64,000 bases of DNA from Halorussus vallis (GTDB lineage: Archaea > Halobacteriota > Halobacteria > Halobacteriales > Haladaptataceae), in contig NZ_CP100000.1 in assembly GCF_024138165.1 (NCBI RefSeq), positions 3,162,001 to 3,226,000 on the forward strand, read 5' to 3'. Shown here piece by piece: positions 55,818-64,000 of this stretch. The first letter of the stretch is position 1. Each line of letters begins with the position of its first letter. The notes below the pieces were generated by a model. That model was not told the DNA's origin, did not search any database, and worked only from the letters and a program-made list of their open reading frames with translations. Position numbers and translations under genes: made by a program.

Positions 55818-56359
55818 TCACCCCCTTTGACCGAAGTCGGTCGTGTTCTTCGTATTTTAGCCACCTTGTAGAGGTTGTTGAACACTGAATACACTCAGTA
55901 AGCAATACTCTACGTACCGCCTTTTTACGGGCAAATCGGGTATCAATCTCAGTTGGCCTCTTGTTCTCACCTATTGCATCGAACTAGGTGGTACTGATCC
56001 TCCAGAGAGAATACTTCTACTTTTGCTCAATTGGAAGCGCCCTTATTTTCGCCTAGAACTATAGAAAATTCGACATCGGGGATGCAAACCAATTTCTAAG
56101 AAGGGTTTCAATAATGTCGAAACTCAGGCCCCAAATCACCTCTAAATAGGAGGAGAATTACAGTACTACTGGTGTAATAGAATAGCTCTAACACCCTCAG
56201 AATTTCAATAACGATGGAAACCGAATTTCCCTCTTCCTCCTTTTGGGGTCATTTTGATTCATTTGACGATAAGATGACTACAGACAGGGCGCGAGAAGAC
56301 GTCGCTCGACACTCTGGAAGAGCAAAACTATATTGTGGTCCAGCGATAGATATGAACAC
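55818..56359. other. AT-rich intergenic region
   Basis: About 540 bp after TctA without a supported gene. It is AT-rich with scattered short runs. The promoter of the stress-protein gene should lie near its right end. No repeat or RNA gene was recognised. Confidence 0.5.
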
Positions 56360-56788
56360 ATGGTGATTGTTGCCGCAGTTGATCGATCCGAGAAATCGTC
56401 GCTCGTTATTGACGAGGCAGCAGTATTAGCAGAGGCATTCGATGAGACGGTTCACGTTGTACACGCACTGACACGTTCTGAATTCCTTGACCTGGGTATT
56501 ACCAGCGCGCAGGCAGACGAACCGAAGGACATGGAACAAATCCGGTCTGCAGCGGCAGAGATGGCAGAGAAGTCTATCTCCAGCCTCAGTGTACCTTACG
56601 AGACTGTTGGCTTGGTCGGAAACCCCGCAGACAAGATTATTCAGTACGCTGAAGAACAGGATGCACGGTATATCGTAGTTAGTCCTCGAAAACGCTCCCG
56701 GACCGGGAAAGTTCTGTTCGGGAGTGTTGCCCAGTCGATTCTGTTGAATGCCAGCTGTCCTGTCGTTTCTCAGATTGACGCCCAGTAA
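56360..56788 (+). CDS. universal stress protein (UspA domain)
   Basis: A 142-residue single-domain UspA protein from the ATG at 56360 (VIVAAVDRSEKS). The ATP-binding pattern G-2x-G-9x-G(S/T) is visible as SRTGKVLFGSVAQSIL with CPV after it. The upstream TTG would add nine residues. In haloarchaea such proteins often accompany transporters and may tune them; here it follows the TTT transporter by 540 bp. Confidence 0.85.
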   Translation: MVIVAAVDRSEKSSLVIDEAAVLAEAFDETVHVVHALTRSEFLDLGITSAQADEPKDMEQIRSAAAEMAEKSISSLSVPYETVGLVGNPADKIIQYAEEQDARYIVVSPRKRSRTGKVLFGSVAQSILLNASCPVVSQIDAQ

Positions 56789-56892
56789 GAAGATGATCGC
56801 CAATCGTGAGTTCAAGTCCTGTGTAGGACGCTTTGAGGAATTCCCTTGTCACTTGGCGGTGGATTTATCACCATCTCGCTCCACTTTTGAAC

Positions 56893-57168
56893 ATGGTACG
56901 CTTCAAGGATAGAACCGACGAGGTAAAAGACGATCTTGAGGAGAAGCTTTCTGAGGCAAGAAACACGACGGTTTCGGCGTCTCTGGTAGAGAGTTCGCTC
57001 TCGGACAACAAACTTACATTCTCGATAGAGGCGGACATCCGTGAGCTATTCCCCGAACTCGACGACGACCAACGCTACAACGATATCTCTCTGGTCGAAT
57101 TAAGAATCTCAACTATACCCGATGAGGAGTTTGCCAACTTAGAAGATTCGACCTTTCCTGAGTGCTAA
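56893..57168 (+). CDS. small hypothetical protein
   Basis: A 91-residue acidic soluble protein from the ATG at 56893 (VRFKDRTDEVKDDL). It looks helical at the start and strand-rich later (KLTFSIEADIRELF). No motif recognised. It converges on the third AroD-like gene 31 bp away. Could be real or a chance frame; codon use is plausible. Confidence 0.45.
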   Translation: MVRFKDRTDEVKDDLEEKLSEARNTTVSASLVESSLSDNKLTFSIEADIRELFPELDDDQRYNDISLVELRISTIPDEEFANLEDSTFPEC

Positions 57169-57199
57169 AGAGGGCTGAACGAGGAAGATACGACCGCAT

Positions 57200-57934
57200 T
57201 TATTCGATTTCTTGGTCGTCTGTAAGCATCGGATTCGTGATTTTGTCGTGAAGCGATGTCGGTGGGCAAGGCTCTTCTGAATCTTTGATGAGCTTTGCGA
57301 GTTCTTTGAGACTATACTCGTCGGAGCCAACGTTCCTTCCGGCTTCGTTCACTGGAGCATAGGCAAGCTTTGAGCCATATGCCGGTGCAATAACACGGGT
57401 ATGGCGGCCAATTTCTCCTCTCGCGATTCCTCCAATTCGGATATCTCCGTTCGTTGCTTCGTTGATAATAGTGAGAAGGGTTAAAGCGTCATCTAGTTTT
57501 TGCGCTGTTGTTTCGATATATACAACGTCCCCGTACTCGGCAGCTTCCTTAACGATGGAGAGCAGTGTTAGACGTTTTTGAGTATCGGAGTAATCACGAT
57601 ATGAAACGATGATTTCGACATCGGTTTCTCGTAATGAATCGAGAATCTCTGGGTTTTTCTTGACAATATCATAGTTGATGTCTACCGCTTCAACGGAATC
57701 CAGTTTCGCTGCTTGCTCTATGTTCTCGATTCTGCGCTCAATGTTCAATCTACGTTCAGATTTGCCGTATCCCGCAGTAGCGATTATTGGGGTTTCGGCG
57801 CTGTACTTGTTCAGTTCCCTTATATCGTCTCTGTTATTCACCTCAAACGAAATAGCGTCGGCGTGCTCTCTCGCACCAATTTCTTCTGATAACTGATTTA
57901 CCATCCCCGCAAGAACTAGCTCGGTGAAATCCAT
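57200..57934 (-). CDS. AroD-fold paralogue lacking catalytic His and Lys
   Basis: A 244-residue protein from the ATG at 57934; a TTG at 57949 would add five residues. It aligns end to end with the 44872 enzyme and keeps GEIGRHTRVI and YGSKLAYAP. The key positions have changed: the FRID Arg becomes Glu (FEVN), catalytic His becomes Arg113 (VSYRDY), and the Schiff-base Lys becomes Tyr139 (GDVVYIE). It cannot be a standard dehydroquinase. A binding, regulatory or new catalytic role is possible. AT-rich. Confidence 0.75.
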   Translation of the reverse strand: MDFTELVLAGMVNQLSEEIGAREHADAISFEVNNRDDIRELNKYSAETPIIATAGYGKSERRLNIERRIENIEQAAKLDSVEAVDINYDIVKKNPEILDSLRETDVEIIVSYRDYSDTQKRLTLLSIVKEAAEYGDVVYIETTAQKLDDALTLLTIINEATNGDIRIGGIARGEIGRHTRVIAPAYGSKLAYAPVNEAGRNVGSDEYSLKELAKLIKDSEEPCPPTSLHDKITNPMLTDDQEIE

Positions 57935-57949
57935 GCCCTGGAGTTGCAA

Positions 57950-58313
57950 CTCAACGAATAAAAATGTTTTATCAAGCCCTTGCCACCCATCACAGGCTAA
58001 ACGGGGAGGAAACTGTAGAAGACTAAAAAGTCATATTCTTGGCCGTAAATTTCCAGAATGAAACAGGAAAAATATACTATTATTGTACATTTATTCCCTC
58101 GACCTTCACGACTGCCCCTCCCTATATTAGCCAGACGTACTCTCAAGGCTGAAAAGTTTGGGCATTAAATAAAATTTAGTAATATCCAATTCCTAGCTAG
58201 ATTAGGTTATTACCCCATTACTTCGTACTGCTCCACGTCGATTTCTTGTGGGCCACTTATATGAACTAGTTGTCAAGAGGCTGGTTTCCATTTCTTGGCT
58301 ATGGAACACCCAC
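57950..58313. other. AT-rich boundary region
   Basis: About 360 bp with strongly AT-rich stretches between the AroD-like gene and the integrase region. No gene, tRNA or attachment repeat could be recognised. Confidence 0.45.
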
Positions 58314-58430
58314 ATGCCGTTCATCAACTACGGGGACCAGCACATCTCCATCAACGAGGGCTCCCGGGAAATCCGCCTCATCCAGGAGAAGGGCGTCTCG
58401 CTCACTACGCGCGACCATGAGAGTGACTAA
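58314..58430 (+). pseudogene. short GC-rich ORF, probable gene fragment
   Basis: A 38-codon frame from an ATG (PFINYGDQHISINEGSREI) to a TAA. Its GC-rich codon use contrasts with the AT-rich DNA before it, and it lies tail to tail with the integrase gene. It may be the end of a gene cut by insertion of the integrase segment. Family not recognised. Confidence 0.35.
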
Positions 58431-58466
58431 GCGAATGACGATGGGCGACGTGATGACCGAGCGTCG

Positions 58467-59561
58467 CTACAATAGCCGATAGATTTCTCGTCGATGTACC
58501 GATTCGATGTCCTCGTAGTAGGTGTGAATGTAGTCGTCGATTCCGGCCCGCTCCGTGATTGACTCGCTATCCGGCCGATCACCACGCATGTACTTCACTA
58601 ACGGCCGAGGGAGGTCCTGTTCTACTCGCCAATATGACGTGAATCGGTGTCGGCCGTAATGGCTTGAGACAGGTCGGTGGTGTTCGGTTTCCGCGTACTT
58701 TGGGTGAAACACGTCACGCCAAATCTCACTAACTACTTTTCGTCGCAACTTGTTCCCTTTCTCGCTGAGGAATATCCACGGTTCGCCGCTATCGGGCCGA
58801 ACGAGAAGGTACCGTGTGAGAACGTCTTGGAGTTCTGTATCAAGGGGCAGGACTCGGGGACGTCCGGATTTGTTTCCAAATCGGTCGTGAGGAATGTACA
58901 CGGCATTCGGGCGTCCGTTGAGCATCCAGTGATTGCCGAGAGACTGGAAGTGTGTTTGGAGTTCCTCGTCTTGAAGGTTGAGTTCACCAAGGGGTAGATT
59001 ACAAACCTCTGTTGCGCGGAGTCCCAATTTGAGCTGCATCAGGACAATCGCCAGATTGCGCAACGTCTTAACACGTCCGACGAAGTCTCGTAGCTCTACA
59101 AGCGGAATTCGTGGGAGCGGCTTCTGCTCTGGTGCATCCAGCGCTACCGTCTGCTTCACGATAGTGAACGGATTGTACTCCGAAGAGTGTGGGAAACTCG
59201 GTGAAGCCTGCCAGTATCGATAGACCTCCTCGAGTTTGCGGACTTTCTCTTTCACGGTCCCCGGGTGATTCCCCTTATCGTCGCGCTCATGGTAGATGAA
59301 CGACCGTAAATGCTGTTCAGCCAAACACGCGGGGTGGCGGCCCTGTTCGTGCATGTGCGCTCGCCACTGTTTGAACAATCGATGGTAGCCAGCCCGCGTC
59401 CGTGGTGTGATACTCTTCGCATCTAGGACTTCATCTGCGAACAGGTCGAACGGGTCAATACCTGTTGCTTCGAACGTCGCCTCGTACTTGGCAAGAGGGT
59501 CAATTTCTTGACCGAAAGCTTCGGCGAGTCGCTCTTTGTCTGCGGAAAAATCATCAGTCAT
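58467..59561 (-). CDS. tyrosine recombinase (phage-type integrase)
   Basis: A 364-residue integrase. An N-terminal SAM-like binding domain covers about residues 45-125 (ITPRTRAGYHRLFKQW). The catalytic domain shows Arg182 (LGLRATEV), the HxxR box His301 to Arg304 (SHYGRHR) and a C-terminal Tyr cluster (DYIHTYYED, 343-351) holding the nucleophile. All core residues look present, so it may be active. Its start overlaps the stop of the upstream partner by 4 bp (ATGA). No attachment site was found. Confidence 0.88.
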   Translation of the reverse strand: MTDDFSADKERLAEAFGQEIDPLAKYEATFEATGIDPFDLFADEVLDAKSITPRTRAGYHRLFKQWRAHMHEQGRHPACLAEQHLRSFIYHERDDKGNHPGTVKEKVRKLEEVYRYWQASPSFPHSSEYNPFTIVKQTVALDAPEQKPLPRIPLVELRDFVGRVKTLRNLAIVLMQLKLGLRATEVCNLPLGELNLQDEELQTHFQSLGNHWMLNGRPNAVYIPHDRFGNKSGRPRVLPLDTELQDVLTRYLLVRPDSGEPWIFLSEKGNKLRRKVVSEIWRDVFHPKYAETEHHRPVSSHYGRHRFTSYWRVEQDLPRPLVKYMRGDRPDSESITERAGIDDYIHTYYEDIESVHRREIYRLL

Positions 59562-59944
59562 CGCGACCCTCCTCTTCGCTCAATTTTCTTGTCCCAAACA
59601 CGACCTGCGTGTTCGAGGTTTGCGGCGACCATCAGAACGGGATGGTACAAATGTGGATGATTCGGGTGATTTTGGAGCCAGCCATAGAACCGCTCGATTT
59701 TCACCCAATAGGTGTTATAGGCTGTATCGAGCGAAACTTGTTCGAGCAGATTTCCAATCCATGCCTCAACATCGGTAGGACCGGCAAGTGCATGATGGCG
59801 TTCGCGCCAATCGAGGTGTTCTTTCCAGCGCCGGCCAGCCAACAGGTACTCCTCTCTTCCCCGGGTCGAATTGCATCTTTCAAGGATGTACTCTGTCAGG
59901 AATGTTCCGTAGGTATCTTCACCTTCCGCGCCCGATGTCGGCCT
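59558..59944 (-). pseudogene. 5'-truncated integrase-associated core-binding-domain gene
   Basis: The frame is open from about 59944 to 59558 and encodes a SAM-like DNA-binding protein (TEYILERCNSTRGREEYLL, then AGRRWKEHLDWRERHHAL). There is no ATG; the first near-start is a TTG at 59842 inside the domain. Intact relatives, as I recall them, precede integrases with the same ATGA overlap. The 5' end seems lost where it meets the polymerase fragment. A shorter product from the TTG is possible. Confidence 0.6.
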
Positions 59945-61085
59945 TCACGAGAACGTCCATGAGTTGGACTTCTCCTCGCTGTATCCGAACATCATCCGGA
60001 CGCGGAACGTTAGCCCGGACAAGATTTGCTGTGAGTGTCATTCAGACCGCGAAGATGTCCCAGGACTCGGCTACAGCATCTGCGACGATCGAGGGTATCT
60101 GCCGGACGTACTGGCGCCGCTCATCGAGGACCGCGACGATATCAAGGCCGAGTTGCGGGAGACGGACGACGAACAGCGCCGCGAGGAACTCCAGGGCAAG
60201 TCGGACGCTATCAAGTGGATTCTGGTGTCGTGTTTCGGCTATCAGGGGTTCTCGAACGCGAAGTTCGGCCGCATCGAGTGCCACGAGGCTATCAACGCAT
60301 TTGCCCGCGAGATTCTTCTGGACGCAAAGGAGGCGCTCGAGGACGGCGGGTGGCGCGTCGTCCACGGCATCGTCGACTCCATCTGGGTGACGCCGCGCGA
60401 CGGCGAGGAACAGGAATCGCTGGAGACGCTCGCCGAGGAGATCACGGCAGACGTCGGGATTCGATTGGAGTACGAGTCGGCCTACGACTGGGTCGCGTTC
60501 GTCCCTCAGCGAACCAGCGACGCCGGGGCACTCACGAAGTACTTCGGGGCACTGGCGACCGACGTCGACGAACGGGAATTCAAGTACCGTGGCATCGAGA
60601 TTCGCCAGCGGAGTACCCCGCCGTTCATCGCCGACGTCCAGGAGGACCTCGTTAGGGTTCTCGACGAGACGCGATCGCCGGAAGCGGTCTGCGACCGACT
60701 CCAGCGGGCGCTTCAGGAGCTTCGGACTGGCGAGGTTGATTCGGGCGAGCTAGTCGTTGAGCAGCGAACGTCGAAGAAGGCCGAACAGTACGCCCATTCG
60801 ACGCGGACTGTCGCGGTGCTCGAGCGAGCGGCGGACGACGGCCCGGACATCCAGCCGGGCCAGGGCGTGGCCTACGTGGTGGTCGACGACTCGAAGCGGT
60901 CGCGAGAACGCGTCCAGTTGGCCGGAGAAGTCGACGAGTACGACGCGGAGTTCTACGCCGAGGAGTTGCTTCGGGCGGCCGAGAGTGTGCTCTCGCCGTT
61001 AGGCTGGCAGCAGACGGATATCGAGGAGTATCTTGCGGAGCGGACTGACGCTAGTCTTGGAGCGTTTATAGGCACCAGGTACTAG
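59913..61085 (+). pseudogene. polB2: family B DNA polymerase, C-terminal half only
   Basis: In-frame polymerase sequence starts right after a TAG at 59910 with APDVGLHENVHELDFSSLYPN. Motif A (DFSSLYPNII), motif B (KSDAIKWILVSCFGYQG) and a modified motif C (HGIVDSIWV, where DTDS is usual) are present, then the thumb. The N-terminal and 3'-5' exonuclease domains are missing, and a TTG at 59964 is the only early start. A one-base shift near 59923 would link it to a short upstream piece (SVGIFT). It is a truncated gene next to an integrase; activity is unlikely. Confidence 0.8.
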
Positions 61086-61264
61086 TACTAGGCTTCAAGG
61101 TCGGATAGGTGGTGAACCTTGGCAGAACAAACAAGTCCAGCTACGATGGCTTTTGAGGTGGCAGACCAGTTACGAACTTGGCTGGAAAGCACTTTAGAAT
61201 CGTAGTTCGTCGCACTTAGCCCGCTAACTGTACACCGCAGTGATGTGCGTCAATAAGGTCAATA

Positions 61265-61708
61265 TCACAACTCGTCGAGAGTCGACGGTGCGTCCTCACT
61301 CAGTATCCCCGAATTTTCTCCGTATTCGATCGAATCAAATCCACCTTCGAGTACCCCGAGGAACACTGGACCGCGGTTGGGTAGGCGTGTGATCATGTGG
61401 TCCGCATCGGTGACCGTGATCGTTCCTCCACCTTTCTTCTCGTGAACGTACTCTGCGGCGTCCTTGATGGCTGGTGTCACGATGTACCGACGAGAATTCC
61501 GACGACTTCTAAAAGGACGCCCTTCTGAGTCGACGCTGATTTGGTAACCGCCAAGCGGACCCTCGTAAGGGTCTCCTCGACTCAGCGACTCGGGGTCGGG
61601 GACTTCGGGCAGTTCGAACTCGTCAACTTCTGGGAGTTCGTCTTCTGTCGCAGGCCGTAAGGTTCCATCAATGGCGCTCTCGTTGGTTTCCCAGATATAA
61701 TGATTCAC
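61265..61708 (-). CDS. hypothetical protein
   Basis: A 147-residue protein from a GTG at 61708 (NHYIWETNES). The first third is acidic and Pro-rich (DEFELPEVPDPESL). The centre is basic (RPFRSRRNSRRYIVTP), and the end is mixed with a HEKKGGGTITVTDADH strand. No motif recognised. It lies between the polymerase fragment and the nuclease pair, so it may belong to the mobile segment. Confidence 0.5.
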   Translation of the reverse strand: MNHYIWETNESAIDGTLRPATEDELPEVDEFELPEVPDPESLSRGDPYEGPLGGYQISVDSEGRPFRSRRNSRRYIVTPAIKDAAEYVHEKKGGGTITVTDADHMITRLPNRGPVFLGVLEGGFDSIEYGENSGILSEDAPSTLDEL

Positions 61709-61907
61709 TTCGGCGTTCGCGGTCCTGTCACAGGTTGTCCAAGCAATTATTTCCAGCTTTACTGAATCTATACTGAATTTACCAGCGAACCTGTGCTTTG
61801 AATAGTGGTGGTCCTCCCTCTCTTCGGCAAGTTCCTCTGCAATACAGATTGCAGTCCGTCATTGTCCAAGGGAAAAACACATTACAACATCAAATAATCT
61901 ACCTGTA

Positions 61908-62945
61908 ATGTACCTGTATACCCCAGACGAGATCGACAGAGAACGAGCAAACCATCAGGCGGTTATCCAAGGATGCGACGATATCGACGTCAAGCGAATT
62001 GGGAACCTCGGTGAACTTGCCTTCGAGCAGTTCTGCCGAGAGTATCTCCCGGTCGAGATGTGGGACTGGCAAAATGAGGAGGCTATCCGTCGCTGTAACC
62101 CCGAGAGTTTCTCCGGATATGATTTCGAGGTTTTTGGCTACGAAGTTGACGTTAAAACCTCACGAGATGTCTCTGCATTCCGGCCTGCAAACATTCTAGA
62201 AAACGATCCTGACGATGACATCATCGTCATGGTCTGGCATCGCGACAACGAAGATGCACTCATCCTCCTCGGCTGGGAACACACTGAGACACTCAAGTCG
62301 AAGGTTCGTACCCAAGCTGCATATTCAGGTGATGAGCCGGAGAAACTCGCCCACCTTGCTGCTCGCCCAATGAACGAGCTACACGATTTAGGGCCGAACA
62401 CAGCCCACATGAACCAGAAACCAGAGAACCCGTTCAAACCGGGTAATCGGGTGGTGAAAGCTGGCGATGATGATGCGTCTGTGGCAGTCGTCATAGAAGT
62501 TCTCCCGCCAGAGCAAGACGTCGATCTCTATGGCCAGACGATGGATGGCGAAGCCGTTAAAGTCGCGTTCCCCAGCACGCTCGACGAAGGGCCTGGAAAC
62601 TGGCGTGAAATTCACCCCGCTAAGCTCGCCTCTTACTGTGACGACCAAGATATCAGGCTCTACACGTACAAACATACAAACCTCGAGTATCCGGAGAACC
62701 CGTTCACCCTGGGGGATTACGTCATAAAACCCGATTATGATGATCCGGATTTAGCCAAGGTCGTTGAAACTGCACCAGATGAGCCGGAAAGAGATGTGAG
62801 CATTGCGTTTGTCCATCATCTCGACAAGGAATTAGGCGACCAGAGCAATGTCCCTTCTGCAGAACTCGGTGTTCAGTGTGAGGAATCCGGCATCAAACTT
62901 TATTCCTACAATCACACAGAATTGAGTTTCAAACCTCAGTATTAA
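61908..62945 (+). CDS. PD-(D/E)XK nuclease-like protein with duplicated C-terminal domain
   Basis: A 345-residue protein. Residues 30-125 form a restriction-endonuclease-like fold: Glu36 in GNLGELAFEQF, Asp72 in GYDFEVFG, and Asp81-x-Lys83 in YEVDVKTS. The C-terminal 170 residues hold two copies of one domain (173-259 and 263-340), each opening ENPF..G..V.K and ending RLYTYKHTNLE or KLYSYNHTELS. The repeat may bind nucleic acid or a partner. The next nuclease-like gene starts 92 bp later on the same strand. Confidence 0.72.
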   Translation: MYLYTPDEIDRERANHQAVIQGCDDIDVKRIGNLGELAFEQFCREYLPVEMWDWQNEEAIRRCNPESFSGYDFEVFGYEVDVKTSRDVSAFRPANILENDPDDDIIVMVWHRDNEDALILLGWEHTETLKSKVRTQAAYSGDEPEKLAHLAARPMNELHDLGPNTAHMNQKPENPFKPGNRVVKAGDDDASVAVVIEVLPPEQDVDLYGQTMDGEAVKVAFPSTLDEGPGNWREIHPAKLASYCDDQDIRLYTYKHTNLEYPENPFTLGDYVIKPDYDDPDLAKVVETAPDEPERDVSIAFVHHLDKELGDQSNVPSAELGVQCEESGIKLYSYNHTELSFKPQY

Positions 62946-63037
62946 CCAGGGGAGCATATTCTGCTGAGACAGCACTGTCTCGCAACTTAACCTATCACCA
63001 CGACCCTTTACATTGCTAAACGATGATATGTGGGATA

Positions 63038-63988
63038 ATGCCCGAGTTCACTCCCTTAGTATCACAAGATGTTCGCGACTATTGGAGCCACGAAGAGCAA
63101 GAATTTACTCCGTGGCTTGCAAGGGAAATCGAAGCCGAAGAGCCCTCGAATCTGGAAAATACTCTGGGTCTTGATCTGGAGGTTCTTGAACGCGAGAAGA
63201 ACGTCGGCAAGTACAACGTTGATATCTACGGCCGGGTCGCCGACGATGGGCGTACAGTGATTATTGAGAATCAGCTCACGGTGTCAGACCATGATCATCT
63301 CGGGAAAGCTATGGCCTACGCCGCTGGGGTTGATGCGGATATCATCGTATGGATTGCGCCTCGTTTTAACGACGAGCACACAGACGCCTTTCAGTGGCTC
63401 AATAGCAACAGTCGAGAGGGAATCGATTTCTTTGCAATTCGCCTCGAGGTCTGGCGCATCGGTGATTCGGACCCTGCCGTTCGCCTGAATCCAATTGAGG
63501 AACCTAGTGAGTGGAAGGAAAAGGCAAAACGAACGAGCGATGAACTCTCAGATCGTGACAAGCGTCGAGAGGAGTTCTGGACGGAACTCCGAGATCGAAT
63601 CAACTCCCGACCAACCTCGCTACGCGCCCGGAAACCACGGCCACGACATCATTACAGTAATCCAATTGGGAAAGCCGGATTCCACATGTCATTTGCCGTC
63701 TACCCGGACGAGCACGAGCTCTGTATTGCCCTTATTATCGAGGACGATGCCGATGCCTACTACGAATTAGAAGCCTACCGGAGTGAAATTGAAGGCGACT
63801 TCGACGAGCCACTCCTATGGATAGAGCCCGAGGAGACCAGAAGCGGAAATATGCGAAGTCGAATTGAACTCCGGACTAATGGCCATCTCGAGAATCGAGA
63901 CAAGTGGGATACGTACCTCGACTGGTTTATAGAGAATGGTGAGCAGTTCCACGAGACATTTGGAAATCGGATTCAACAGCTCAATTGA
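63038..63988 (+). CDS. DUF4268-family PD-(D/E)XK nuclease-like protein
   Basis: A 316-residue protein from the ATG at 63038. The N-terminal domain shows Asp62 in YNVDIYGRV and IIENQL (Glu77-x-Gln79) followed by SDHDHLGKAM, the usual DUF4268 nuclease-like core with Gln where Lys is typical. The C-terminal half (from about 190) is the DUF4268 part, with HHYSNPIGKAGFHMSF. Members are found near defence and restriction loci. Second of a same-strand pair with the duplicated-domain nuclease. Confidence 0.78.
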   Translation: MPEFTPLVSQDVRDYWSHEEQEFTPWLAREIEAEEPSNLENTLGLDLEVLEREKNVGKYNVDIYGRVADDGRTVIIENQLTVSDHDHLGKAMAYAAGVDADIIVWIAPRFNDEHTDAFQWLNSNSREGIDFFAIRLEVWRIGDSDPAVRLNPIEEPSEWKEKAKRTSDELSDRDKRREEFWTELRDRINSRPTSLRARKPRPRHHYSNPIGKAGFHMSFAVYPDEHELCIALIIEDDADAYYELEAYRSEIEGDFDEPLLWIEPEETRSGNMRSRIELRTNGHLENRDKWDTYLDWFIENGEQFHETFGNRIQQLN

Positions 63989-64000
63989 AGAGTACGTCGA

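Noticed and set aside
57950-58466. tRNA or attachment site beside the integrase
   Set aside because: No cloverleaf or T-loop sequence could be recognised, and no direct repeat flanking the integrase was found by eye.

Overview
This window reads as chromosomal DNA from a halophilic archaeon (class Halobacteria). The left two thirds is very GC-rich, the proteins are strongly acidic, and exported proteins carry twin-arginine signals, some followed by a lipobox. Families typical of haloarchaea recur: HalOD1, DUF7344, DUF7847, short histidine kinases, F420-type luciferase-like enzymes and IS1341-type TnpB. I saw no rRNA, tRNA or CRISPR array.

Region 1 (1-25 kb) is ordinary chromosome with many signalling, envelope and export genes. 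It holds a secreted protein with an exact 12-residue sequon repeat, an F420-type oxidoreductase, a HalOD1 protein, two sister histidine kinases, a full DUF7344 gene overlapped by a half copy, a CopB-like metal ATPase, a GDPD, an M23 peptidase and several Tat-exported proteins. Two ABC export modules follow; three tiny ORFs joined by ATGA junctions precede the second.

Region 2 (25-36 kb) is a catabolic cluster. An IclR regulator is divergent from a peptide-type ABC importer (binding protein, two permeases, two ATPases). The same strand continues with an AbgB-like M20 amidohydrolase, a creatininase-family enzyme, a PuuE-like deacetylase and an SDR dehydrogenase. The shared promoter region carries repeated ATATCGGGA half-sites. 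This suggests uptake and stepwise hydrolysis of an amide, peptide or cyclic-amide compound.

Region 3 (36-44 kb) has a truncated hemoglobin, a TnpB-only IS605-type element, an alpha/beta hydrolase, two very small membrane proteins, two tandem Tat-exported LVIVD-repeat proteins and a thymidylate-kinase-like protein.

Region 4 (44-58 kb) is more AT-rich and looks acquired. It contains an ACT-domain protein, an intact type I 3-dehydroquinate dehydratase and two paralogues that have lost catalytic residues. Around them lie an IclR regulator, an SDR epimerase, an RraA-type aldolase, a zinc alcohol dehydrogenase, a metallo-hydrolase, a complete tripartite tricarboxylate transporter and a universal stress protein. 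My reading, as inference, is an uptake and breakdown system for a hydroaromatic or related carboxylic acid. This is the best candidate for an undescribed system in the window.

Region 5 (58-64 kb) is a mobile, damaged segment. A tyrosine integrase and its 5'-truncated partner abut the C-terminal half of a family B DNA polymerase. Then come a hypothetical gene and two adjacent PD-(D/E)XK nuclease-like genes, one with a duplicated C-terminal domain and one of DUF4268 type, a possible defence pair.
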